This document shows positions 51,146 through 59,510 of a stretch of 64,000 bases of DNA, one piece after another; the stretch's first letter is position 1, and each line of letters starts with the position of its first letter. This DNA comes from DATJFQ01 sp035492775 (GTDB lineage: Bacteria > Acidobacteriota > Vicinamibacteria > Vicinamibacterales > 2-12-FULL-66-21): positions 62,001 through 126,000 of the forward strand of contig DATJIW010000075.1 of the NCBI GenBank assembly GCA_035492775.1, given 5' to 3'. A program made the translations under genes and the position numbers. The notes beneath the pieces were generated by a model. That model was not told the DNA's origin, did no database searches, and was given only the letters and a program-made list of their open reading frames with translations.

Positions 51146-54100
51146 CTACTTCTCCGAATCCAGTTCCTCTTTTTTCAGATACGGCACTCCTTCGGTCATC
51201 CACTTCGGAGCGGCCGCGCCCTTCAGGTAATGATCGAAGAACTGGAAGTAGCGGACCGTGAGATCCTTCCGGTTCGCCCAGCCTCGCAGACCGTGTCCCT
51301 CTCCGATGTATGCGAGCAGAACCGCATTCTTCTTGTTGTAGCGCAGCGCGTTGTAGAACCCGAGGCCGTTCTGGAATGCGACGGTCGGGTCGGACGTGCC
51401 GTGCATGATGAGGAACGGCGCGGTCACCTCGGGCACGTGCGTCAGCGCCGACTCGAACATGTAGGTGTCGGGTTTGTCCCACGGCGAGAAGCCCCAGCGG
51501 CCCTGCCCGTACAGGTAATAGTCGTCGCCGTTGGCCCCGCTGCCGCCCGTCACCTGATAGGCCCAGCCCCAGTTCTGGTTGAAGTCCTGATACAGGTCGG
51601 TCACGCCGGCGCCCATACCGACGGCCGCGAACAGCCGCGACCGCGTCCCGATGAATGCCGCGCCTTCGCCTCCGTAGCTGTGGCCGTTGATGCCGACGTG
51701 CTTCGGATCGACGTAGCCCATCTCAATCGCCTTGCGAACGGCTGCTTCGACTGCCTCGAGCATGTCGCTATGCGACGAGCCTGTATGGAAGTAGACGTCC
51801 GGAATCAGCGTGATGTAGCCGTCGCTCACGGCCTGCATCGGAGACGAGCCCATGCCGGTGAGGTACGAGGGAGCGTTGTAGCGATGCAGGTTCTGCGAGT
51901 TCTTCTCGTAGAAGTTCACGAGCGTCGGCCGTTTCTCGCCCTGTTTGTAGTCGTCCGGGATTGCCATGATGGCCTGCAGGCGGTGCCCGTCGTGATCCTT
52001 GAAGTCGAACAGGATCCGATGTCCCCAGACGAACTCCTTCTGCTGCGGGTTGGCATCGGTAATCCGTTTCCAGTCGGTGAAGGTGGGACCTGCGACCCGA
52101 AGGTCCGGGAACTCCACGAACGTCTGTCGGGTGAAGAGGTACTTGTCCGCGTTGGTGGCCTTCTCCGGCGTGTTGAACGATGCGTCCTCGTAAATTAGCG
52201 CCTTCAAGGTGCCGTTGCTCAACTCGTAATACCCGGCTTTCTTCGTCCACTCGCCATAGGCGGAGAGGAGCACCGGTTTCGACAAGTCGATGGGCTTCTC
52301 GCGGGTTGCGGCGCCGCGGCCGCCGAAACCACCGCCGAACCCGGTGGCCGGTCCGGCGGACTGCGCGGAAAGCGTCAACACCGGATCGGGCGGTTCCGTG
52401 CGGATATAGCGGAGCCGCATCTCGTTCTTGGCACCGGCGCCGTTGGTCAGGTTCCGTGCGGCCGATCCGTCGAGCGGGAGCTCCCACAGGTCGTACTTGT
52501 GCTCGACGATCGCGGATTTGCCGTCGGCGGTATATCCGGCCACACCGAACGACGGCTTCGGCCCGGGATGATCGAAATCCGTGTCGATGAAACTCGGCGC
52601 GGCACTGCCACCCAGCGCGTGCGCTGCGCCGGCGTCAAGGTCGTAGTTCTGGAACCGCGCGTCCTTCCAATAAAGGTAGTGCTTGCCGTCGGGAGAGATG
52701 CCGAACACGTGGCTTCCGGTCGACGTGTTCGTGAGCTGTCCTTTCAACATGAGCGTCCGCTCACCGGTGGTGGTGTTGACGCGATAGATGTCGGCAGCCG
52801 CCGGCTTGTAATCGGACTGGTACGCGCGGACGTCGCGCCCAACGGCCCACCGCCCGTCCTGCGCGAGTTCGAGCTCGCGCATCGTCTCGTCGGCAAGCTT
52901 GACGAATCGCGCGTTCGTCGTGTCGAACGCCTCCCGATATGTGAAGTTGCGATCCTGGTCCGCGCGGATCATCTGCTCCGATTGAATGCGGTCGTCGGTC
53001 GTGTTCCACACGTCGACGTCCGCCTTCTCATCGGTCGACTTCTTTTCGTTCGATGACGGCAGCGGGCCCTGATCCTTCGCTCCAAAGAACACCCGCTTGT
53101 CGTCGTCGCTCCAAACGAGCGGCGTGCGGTCGCTGACGACCCATTCCTTCGGGAACCTCGCGTCTTTGGTGCGGTCGAGCACGAGCGCCTTCGCTGGCTC
53201 GTCGTCGTTCATCGCTGCGCGGACGTCGGGCCACGCGAGCACCATGTTGTCGCGTTCGCGTTTGTGCTCCACGTCGAGGCCGCTCAGCACTGCGAGCGAC
53301 TTGCCGTCGTCGCTCCAGGCGACGCGGGTGTAGACGCGCGCTTGTGTGTCGAGCGGCGTGGAGCCGCCGCGTTTCGTGTCATAGACGAAAACGCCGTTGC
53401 CGTCCTTGATCGGAAGGTCGACGGTGTAGGCGAGCAGGTCGCCTTTCTTCGTAAAGGCGACTTCACCGACGCCGCCGAGCAGCTGGTGTCGTCCCGTCCG
53501 CAGATCGAGGATGACGACGTCGGTGCCGCGGCCGGAAGGTTCTGGTGCGTTCGCGTGGCTCTCGTTGTTGCCCAACCCGTTCGGTCCATTGGTTTCGCCA
53601 TCGGCGCCGGCCTTTCCACCGGCTGATTCGGCGGGGCGCCGCTTCATCACGAGCAACGTCGAGTCGGGCGAAAAGATGAAGGCCCCGATGTCCTGAAATG
53701 ACTCGGTCGTCCCCGTCGTGAGGTTCCGCAGTTCGACGCGGCGCGGCGGCGGCGGCGCCGGCGGGTTCGGGGATGCGGTGGGTGCGGCGGGTCCGGGGTT
53801 CTGGCTCACGCTCGGGTTCGGGTTCTGATTCGGGTTCGAACCCGGGGTTGGAGTCGGAGTGGTCGCCGTCCCGGGCGTTGCCGGCGGCTGCGCTGGTGCC
53901 GGGGTGTTCGGCGCCGTTGACGGTGTCGCAGGCTGCGTTGGCGCCGGCGTGGGGGCCGCCGGCGGTACCGATTGATCGGCCGGCGGCTGAACGGTCGGAT
54001 CCGAGGGTTGCGCGCCGTTGCCACCTTTACCGCGGCCCCGACGGCCCGGGGCGGGATCGACCTGATACGCGAGCCACTTCGCATCCGGCGAAAACACACC

Positions 54101-54361
54101 GCCCGTCGCGTTCGGCACGCCGACATCGGTGTTCGTTTCGAGATTCAGGACGTGGAGAATCGGGTTGGCCTTGTCATCCGGCACGTTCGTCGTGCGCAAG
54201 ACGTAGGTTATCCATTTGCCATCGCTCGAGATGGCGGTGTCGTTGATGCTCTTCCACTTGGTGTAGTCGTCGACGGTGAGCGGCCGCTTCGAGGGGACTT
54301 GCGCGAGCGGCTGAACAGCCGCCGCCGTGACGACGAGCAACGCGATTGCGAGTCTTTTCAT
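51146..54361 (-). CDS. S9 family (prolyl oligopeptidase) peptidase, secreted
   Basis: 1071 residues. After a signal peptide (1-21) comes an N-terminal beta-propeller, then the alpha/beta hydrolase domain. The catalytic triad is Ser895 (GINGHSYGG), Asp991 (HGTSDPTVAF) and His1023 (EGHGLRGW). Residues 105-207 are a Pro/Thr/Asn/Gln-rich insertion with no fold (for example PNQNPNPSVSQNPGP), flanked by propeller strands. It should degrade peptides in the periplasm or outside the cell. A CAGGAG ribosome site precedes ATG 54361. It is divergent from the PadR gene at 54429. Confidence 0.93.
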   Translation of the reverse strand: MKRLAIALLVVTAAAVQPLAQVPSKRPLTVDDYTKWKSINDTAISSDGKWITYVLRTTNVPDDKANPILHVLNLETNTDVGVPNATGGVFSPDAKWLAYQVDPAPGRRGRGKGGNGAQPSDPTVQPPADQSVPPAAPTPAPTQPATPSTAPNTPAPAQPPATPGTATTPTPTPGSNPNQNPNPSVSQNPGPAAPTASPNPPAPPPPRRVELRNLTTGTTESFQDIGAFIFSPDSTLLVMKRRPAESAGGKAGADGETNGPNGLGNNESHANAPEPSGRGTDVVILDLRTGRHQLLGGVGEVAFTKKGDLLAYTVDLPIKDGNGVFVYDTKRGGSTPLDTQARVYTRVAWSDDGKSLAVLSGLDVEHKRERDNMVLAWPDVRAAMNDDEPAKALVLDRTKDARFPKEWVVSDRTPLVWSDDDKRVFFGAKDQGPLPSSNEKKSTDEKADVDVWNTTDDRIQSEQMIRADQDRNFTYREAFDTTNARFVKLADETMRELELAQDGRWAVGRDVRAYQSDYKPAAADIYRVNTTTGERTLMLKGQLTNTSTGSHVFGISPDGKHYLYWKDARFQNYDLDAGAAHALGGSAAPSFIDTDFDHPGPKPSFGVAGYTADGKSAIVEHKYDLWELPLDGSAARNLTNGAGAKNEMRLRYIRTEPPDPVLTLSAQSAGPATGFGGGFGGRGAATREKPIDLSKPVLLSAYGEWTKKAGYYELSNGTLKALIYEDASFNTPEKATNADKYLFTRQTFVEFPDLRVAGPTFTDWKRITDANPQQKEFVWGHRILFDFKDHDGHRLQAIMAIPDDYKQGEKRPTLVNFYEKNSQNLHRYNAPSYLTGMGSSPMQAVSDGYITLIPDVYFHTGSSHSDMLEAVEAAVRKAIEMGYVDPKHVGINGHSYGGEGAAFIGTRSRLFAAVGMGAGVTDLYQDFNQNWGWAYQVTGGSGANGDDYYLYGQGRWGFSPWDKPDTYMFESALTHVPEVTAPFLIMHGTSDPTVAFQNGLGFYNALRYNKKNAVLLAYIGEGHGLRGWANRKDLTVRYFQFFDHYLKGAAAPKWMTEGVPYLKKEELDSEK

Positions 54362-54390
54362 TCCGGAAAACTCCTGAGTGCGCTCGGATG

Positions 54391-54407
54391 ATACAGCGTT
54401 GTATACT
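54391..54407. promoter_or_regulatory. Dyad ATACA-GCGT-TGTAT with TATACT box before the third PadR gene
   Basis: A 5-4-5 dyad (54391-54404) overlaps TATACT (54402-54407), a good -10 hexamer for the plus-strand PadR gene starting at 54429. No convincing -35 is seen. Its position between the divergent S9 peptidase and PadR genes fits a PadR autoregulatory site. Confidence 0.45.
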
Positions 54408-54428
54408 TTTTCTTCCTTAGAACGTCTA

Positions 54429-54764
54429 ATGGTGGAACGGCGTACGAACGCGGATCAGTTGCACGGCACGCTGGACATGCTGGTGCTGAAGTGCCTCGAG
54501 CGGGGCCCGGCGCACGGCTACGGGATCTCCGTCTACCTCCACCGCGTATCCAACGAGGTGCTGCAGCTGGAAGAGGGCTCGTTGTACCCGGCGCTGTATC
54601 GAATGGAGCAGCGCGGCTGGATCGCGTCTTCCTGGGGGCAGTCCGAAAACAACCGGCGCGCGCGCTTTTACCGGCTCACCGCGGCGGGACGACGGCAGCT
54701 CGAGGCTGAGGCGGCAAGCTGGCGGCGTCTGACCGGCGCCGTCGCGCGCGTACTTGAAGGATAG
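54429..54764 (+). CDS. PadR-family transcriptional regulator
   Basis: 111 residues. MVERRTNADQLHGTLDMLVLKCLERGPAHGYGISVYLHRVSNEVLQLEEGSLYPALYRMEQRGWIASSWGQSENNRRARFYRLTAAGRRQLEAEAASWRRL is a standard PadR winged helix. The permease gene starts 8 nt after its stop, so the two form an operon, as in the other modules. ATG 54429 was chosen because upstream in-frame sequence contains the likely promoter. The effector is unknown. Confidence 0.93.
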   Translation: MVERRTNADQLHGTLDMLVLKCLERGPAHGYGISVYLHRVSNEVLQLEEGSLYPALYRMEQRGWIASSWGQSENNRRARFYRLTAAGRRQLEAEAASWRRLTGAVARVLEG

Positions 54765-54772
54765 GAATCGAC

Positions 54773-57400
54773 ATGTTTCGCCTGTTCAAATCCCGGCTTC
54801 GCGGATGGTTGACGCGCGACAGGGTGATCTCGGAAATCCGCGACGAACTGCAGTTCCATGAGGATCGGCTTGCGGAGCGCCTCGAACGCGACGGAATGGC
54901 GCCCGCCGCTGCGCGCGCCGAGGCCAGACGGCGCGTCGGCAACCGCGCGATCCTTCACGACAAGGGTTACGACGTCCGCGGCGGCGGCTTCGTCGAGGCG
55001 CTGGCGCAGGACGTGACCTACGCGGTCCGCCGCCTCCTCGCGAACCCGGGATTCACGGTGGTGGCGCTCGTCACGCTGGCGCTCGGCATCGGCGCGAACA
55101 CTGCGATCTTCAGCATTGCCAGCGGCGTTCTCCTGCAGCCCCCGCCCTTCGAGGATCCAGGCCGTCTTGCCATGGTCTGGAACGACAACTCTCGGATCTC
55201 GGAGAAACACGACTGGCATTCCTATCCGAACTACGTGGACTACCGCGATCTCTCGACGACGTTCTCGGGGTTGTCGGCGTTCAACGTGTCTGGGTGGACC
55301 TTGACCGGCGCCGGGGACCCCGAGCGCATTCCGGGGTGCTACGCAACGGCGAATCTGTTCGACGTGCTCGGCGTTCGTCCCCTCTACGGTCGGACATTCA
55401 CGCGCGAGGAAGATCTCGGCGGCGCGAAAAATGTGGTTGTCGTCTCTTACGGCTTCTGGCAGCGCCACTTCGGCGGCCGTCCCGACGCGCTCGGGCAGAG
55501 CATCGTGCTCAGCGGCACCAGCCGGACGATTGTCGGCATCATGCCGAGAGGATTTGCGTTTCCGGAAGGGAAGACCGAGCTGTGGGTGCCCATCCCGGCG
55601 ACGGAGTATCGCCCCCAGCGAAGCGCCATGTGGCTGCAGGTACTGGGCCGTCTCAAGCCGGGTGTCAGCGTCGCGCGGGCGCAGGAAGACGTGAACCGCG
55701 TCAACGCCGATATCAAGGCACGCGTGCCGCAACAGGCGGGATACGGCGTCTTCGTGGAGTCGTACGCCGACCACGTGGTCGGCCGCGTCCGGCCGGCGAT
55801 CCTGATTCTGCTCGGCGCCGTCGCATGCGTGCTGCTCATTGCCTGCACGAACGTCGCGAACCTGCTGCTCGCGCGCGGGGCGACCCGCGAACGCGAGATC
55901 GCGCTGCGCGCGGCGATCGGCGCCGGGCGCGGCCGGCTCGTACGGCAGTTGCTGACGGAAAGCCTGGTGCTCGCCGTCCTCGGCGGGGTAGCTGGGGGCG
56001 CTCTCGGCTGGTGGTGTCTGCACGTGCTGCTCGGCGTCGCGCCTCCGGATCTTCCACGCGTACAGGAAATCGGCATCGACGGCCGCGTGCTGGCGTTCAC
56101 CGCGATCGCATCGATGCTGACGGGCATTGCCTTTGGTCTCGTGCCGGCCCTGCAGACCGCGCGCACGCAGCCGGGCGCTGCGCTCAAGGAAGGCGCGCGC
56201 GGATCGTCGGGTGGCGGTGTGTGGATCCGCCGGACTCTCGTGGTGGCGGAAGTTGCGCTCGCGGTCGTGTTGCTCGTCGGAGCCGGATTGATGGTCCGCA
56301 GCTACATGACGCTACAGCGTGTCGATCTCGGTTTCCGCACCGATCATGTGCTCACGGGCGAAGTGCTGCTCCAGGGATCGCGCTACCGCGAACCCGCGCC
56401 GGTCGTCGAGTTCTACCATCAGCTGACGACACGTCTGGCCGGCCTGCCGGGCGTGCAGGGGGCCGCAGCGATCGGAACGATCTTCCTCACGGCCACACCG
56501 GCCTCGACGAATTTCAGCATCGAAGGGCGCCCCGATTTCGCGCCGGAAGAGAGCGTGGAGATACCGTACGACGGCGTCACGCCGACCTACTTCTCCGTGA
56601 TGAACGTGCCGCTGCTCGCCGGTCGGACGTTCACGGACGCCGATAGCGCGAAGGCGCCCCCGGTCGTCATCATCAACGAAACCATGGCGAAACGGTTCTG
56701 GCCCGGCGTCAACCCGGTTGGCCGCCGCATGAAGTACGGACGCTCGACCGGCGATGGCCCATGGATGACCATCGTCGGGATCGTTGGGGATAGCCGACGA
56801 ACGGGGTACGACGCCGTCGTCAGGCCGGAGACGTATCTCCCGCACGCGCAGAGCGGCGACACGACGATGACGGTCGTCGTCCATACGACGGGCGACCCGG
56901 CATCGGCCGGCCCGGAACTCAAATCAATCGTGAAGTCGCTCGATCCGCAGGTCGCCGTCCAGCACGTGCAGCCGCTCGACGCGGTCGTGTCCGAGATGAC
57001 GTCGCAGCGCCGTCTCAATACGATCCTCCTCGGCGGCTTTGCGGTCGTCGCAACGATCCTCGCGCTCGTTGGCCTCTACGGGGTGATGGCGTATTCCGTC
57101 CAGCAGCGGATGCGAGAGCTTGGCGTCCGCCTCGCGCTCGGCGCCACCGGATCGAACGTCATGCAGCTCGTGCTGAAGGAAGGCTTGCAGCTCGTCGCAA
57201 TCGGCCTGGTTCTGGGACTGGCCGCCGCGTTTTTCAGCAGCAGCCTGCTGTCGAAGATCCTGTATCACGTGAAGCCAACCGATCCCGCGACGCTTGCCTC
57301 GATTGCGGTGATGACCGTGATCGTGTCGGCGATTGCCTGCGCTGTTCCCGCGCTTCGCGCGTGGCGGGTCGATCCGGTGACCGCGCTGCGCGCCGAGTGA
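54773..57400 (+). CDS. ADOP-type ABC permease with N-terminal prefix domain
   Basis: 875 residues. The prefix lies at about 14-66 (DRVISEIRDELQFHEDRLAERLERDGMAPAAARAEARRRVGNR). Transmembrane helix 1 is at about 95-120 (VTLALGIGANTAIFSIASGVLL). The usual core, FtsX bundle, core, FtsX bundle order follows, including CTNVANLLLARGATREREIALRAAIGAGRGRLVRQLLTESLVL and GLYGVMAYSVQQRMRELGVRLALGATGS. It is cotranscribed with PadR 8 nt upstream; AGGATAGGA precedes ATG 54773. Unlike the other two prefixed permeases it has no divergent permease partner; the S9 peptidase gene is in that place. Confidence 0.92.
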   Translation: MFRLFKSRLRGWLTRDRVISEIRDELQFHEDRLAERLERDGMAPAAARAEARRRVGNRAILHDKGYDVRGGGFVEALAQDVTYAVRRLLANPGFTVVALVTLALGIGANTAIFSIASGVLLQPPPFEDPGRLAMVWNDNSRISEKHDWHSYPNYVDYRDLSTTFSGLSAFNVSGWTLTGAGDPERIPGCYATANLFDVLGVRPLYGRTFTREEDLGGAKNVVVVSYGFWQRHFGGRPDALGQSIVLSGTSRTIVGIMPRGFAFPEGKTELWVPIPATEYRPQRSAMWLQVLGRLKPGVSVARAQEDVNRVNADIKARVPQQAGYGVFVESYADHVVGRVRPAILILLGAVACVLLIACTNVANLLLARGATREREIALRAAIGAGRGRLVRQLLTESLVLAVLGGVAGGALGWWCLHVLLGVAPPDLPRVQEIGIDGRVLAFTAIASMLTGIAFGLVPALQTARTQPGAALKEGARGSSGGGVWIRRTLVVAEVALAVVLLVGAGLMVRSYMTLQRVDLGFRTDHVLTGEVLLQGSRYREPAPVVEFYHQLTTRLAGLPGVQGAAAIGTIFLTATPASTNFSIEGRPDFAPEESVEIPYDGVTPTYFSVMNVPLLAGRTFTDADSAKAPPVVIINETMAKRFWPGVNPVGRRMKYGRSTGDGPWMTIVGIVGDSRRTGYDAVVRPETYLPHAQSGDTTMTVVVHTTGDPASAGPELKSIVKSLDPQVAVQHVQPLDAVVSEMTSQRRLNTILLGGFAVVATILALVGLYGVMAYSVQQRMRELGVRLALGATGSNVMQLVLKEGLQLVAIGLVLGLAAAFFSSSLLSKILYHVKPTDPATLASIAVMTVIVSAIACAVPALRAWRVDPVTALRAE

Positions 57401-57404
57401 CGGC

Positions 57405-59498
57405 TCACCGCACGAACATCGCCAGCCGCGGAAACGCAAACTGTCCCGCGACCGAGTCGATGATGTTGATCTGACAGGTGTAGAGGCCCGGTTTGAAGCG
57501 GTCCGCCGGCACTTCGAACTGGAAGATCGCCGCGTGCCGTGCCGCGAGGTCGAGCGTCGTGCGCTCGACGGGCGGCGTCTCGAAGACTTTCACCTTGCCT
57601 CGGTAAAAAGCCAGGCTCGTGCGGAGGTCGGGATTGGCGCCGCCGGACGCCGCGGGATCGTACACCTCGTAGTAGAAATAGACGTTCTGATCGTGCCCGA
57701 CGACGTGCGTGACGTTCGGCAGCAGCTGCACACCGTCGCGCACGAGCGGGTTGTCGCTTTTCCCTTTTGCCGCCGTCTGGATCTGTGTGCTCAGCAGGAT
57801 CGAGCTGACCTTCACCGGCTCACGTTTCAGATCAGGGATGACGATCGCTGATTCATAGGAACCGGCGAGCCCGGACTCGTTCTCGCGGACGACCACCTTC
57901 GCTGCGAAGCGGCCGGGCGGCAGCGTCAGCCCGGATTGATACAGAACCTGCTTGCCGGCAAGCGTGCTGGCGGAGCCGGCGGCCAAGTCGAGCGTCTGGC
58001 GGATGTGACCGACGGGCCGGCCCTGCTCATCGCGCACGACGCCGACGATGTCGAGCGTCACCTTGTCCGCGTTCGGAGGAATCGGCACCGCGGAGCCGGG
58101 GATTGCGACGGCGATCGGCACGTAATAGCTGTCGTTCGTCAGCCTGAAATACCCTGGCGTGAGGAGCACCGGAAGGTCTGTCGGCGAGAGCGCGGCGAAC
58201 AGCATGTTCTGCAGGTCGGTTTCGCGATCCGCCCGGCTCGTGTGCGCGAAGTCGCGCTCGGCGTAATAGCCCGCGCGTGATTCGACGTGCATGCCGTTGC
58301 GTTTGACCCGAACCTGAATCCGCCGGAACCGCCCATCTCGAACGGGATTGGTCGAGCTGTACCCGAGCAGGTAGTAGGCCGACAGGTCTTTCGTCACGCG
58401 AGCGAATGCCTCGCCCATGTCGTTGGTGTCGGTAAAGGCGCGACCGCCCGTGTCGCTCGCCAGCGACGTGAGCGTCTCCTGCGAGGCGGCGAGCGAGTTG
58501 AACTGCTGCGCGACGGCTCGTCCCGAGAAGAGCGAAGATCCGCGGCCGCTCGCGTGCGTGGCGTCGCCGCCGGGAACGACGGCCTGCAGCCCGCGGCTGT
58601 CCACGGGATAGATCGAGACGTTCGCGCGCACGGCCGCATTGATCGCCGCACGCAGCTCCACCTGATTGTCTTCGCCGCTGCGCTCCATGCCCGCGCTGAA
58701 ATACAGGATCGCCTTGCGCTGTTCGATCGGCGCCAGCGTTTCGGCAAGCGCTCGAAGCGCTCGAAGGCGGAGATCGTTGTTGAACATGTCCAGTTCGGCC
58801 GCGTCGGCGCTCTCGGTGGTGTCGTCGGCCGCCGCATCTGCTTCATCGGTGGCGAGCGTGCTCGCCGATGGAGGGGGAGTCGAGGTACCCTCGGTGTAGC
58901 CCAGTTTCGTGAGCGCGGCAGCGACCTGTTCACGCGAGGCGGTGAAGTCGGTCAGCACCTGGAGCGACGACCCGATCGTGGCCACGGCAACGAGGTCCGC
59001 GGCGGTCATGGAGGTGCCCACGTATTTGTTCGCCGCGTCGACCGCGCGCTGCACGTCGTCGGGTTGCATCGAGCTGGTGTCGAACAGCAGCACGATCACC
59101 CGGCGGCCTGCGAGCTGTTCCGGCGTCATCGGCACGGGCGCCGCTTCCGCGCTCGGCTGCGCTGCCGTCGGCGTGTGCTGATTCTCTCTTTCGAGCCGTG
59201 ACTCGGCGGACGCGAGAAGGTCGGCCGTCTCGACGGGCGCGGCCACTTTCCCGGTGACCTGCTGAAAGCTGAACGTGACGATCTGCTGGGCCTTGCCGTC
59301 TTCGCGGATCTCGAAGTCTTCCGGCTTCAGTCCGCTCACGATCGCGCCGCTCCTGTCGCGGACGACGACGTCGACCGAGACAAGATCCGTGCGGACCCTG
59401 AACGACGGCGGCTTCGTTTGCTGCTGCCGGGCGGCCGGATGCGTCGCGCTCACGACCGCGAGCACGCAGGCGATCGGCAGTATTCGGAGGATGCGCAT
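57405..59498 (-). CDS. VWFA-related acidobacterial domain protein, secreted
   Basis: 697 residues. After a signal region (1-24), residues 30-80 carry the domain-leading strand pattern FRVRTDLVSVDVVVRDRSGAIVSGLKPEDFEIREDGKAQQIVTFSF, typical of the VWFA-related acidobacterial family. A VWA-like domain follows from about 133 with RRVIVLLFDTSSMQPDD; the metal site reads DTSSM, where DxSxS is usual, so the last serine is missing. The C-terminal third (about 450-697) is beta-rich and ends in SVAGQFAFPRLAMFVR. Family members are exported and of unknown function, probably adhesion or protein assembly. It is convergent with the permease and lies 12 nt downstream of the TonB receptor gene. Confidence 0.88.
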   Translation of the reverse strand: MRILRILPIACVLAVVSATHPAARQQQTKPPSFRVRTDLVSVDVVVRDRSGAIVSGLKPEDFEIREDGKAQQIVTFSFQQVTGKVAAPVETADLLASAESRLERENQHTPTAAQPSAEAAPVPMTPEQLAGRRVIVLLFDTSSMQPDDVQRAVDAANKYVGTSMTAADLVAVATIGSSLQVLTDFTASREQVAAALTKLGYTEGTSTPPPSASTLATDEADAAADDTTESADAAELDMFNNDLRLRALRALAETLAPIEQRKAILYFSAGMERSGEDNQVELRAAINAAVRANVSIYPVDSRGLQAVVPGGDATHASGRGSSLFSGRAVAQQFNSLAASQETLTSLASDTGGRAFTDTNDMGEAFARVTKDLSAYYLLGYSSTNPVRDGRFRRIQVRVKRNGMHVESRAGYYAERDFAHTSRADRETDLQNMLFAALSPTDLPVLLTPGYFRLTNDSYYVPIAVAIPGSAVPIPPNADKVTLDIVGVVRDEQGRPVGHIRQTLDLAAGSASTLAGKQVLYQSGLTLPPGRFAAKVVVRENESGLAGSYESAIVIPDLKREPVKVSSILLSTQIQTAAKGKSDNPLVRDGVQLLPNVTHVVGHDQNVYFYYEVYDPAASGGANPDLRTSLAFYRGKVKVFETPPVERTTLDLAARHAAIFQFEVPADRFKPGLYTCQINIIDSVAGQFAFPRLAMFVR

Positions 59499-59510
59499 GC
59501 GGTCGTGTCT

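Noticed and set aside
53810..53870. Repeated DNA within the S9 peptidase gene as a mobile or regulatory repeat
   Set aside because: The repetition is explained by the Asn/Pro/Thr-rich coding sequence and keeps the reading frame.
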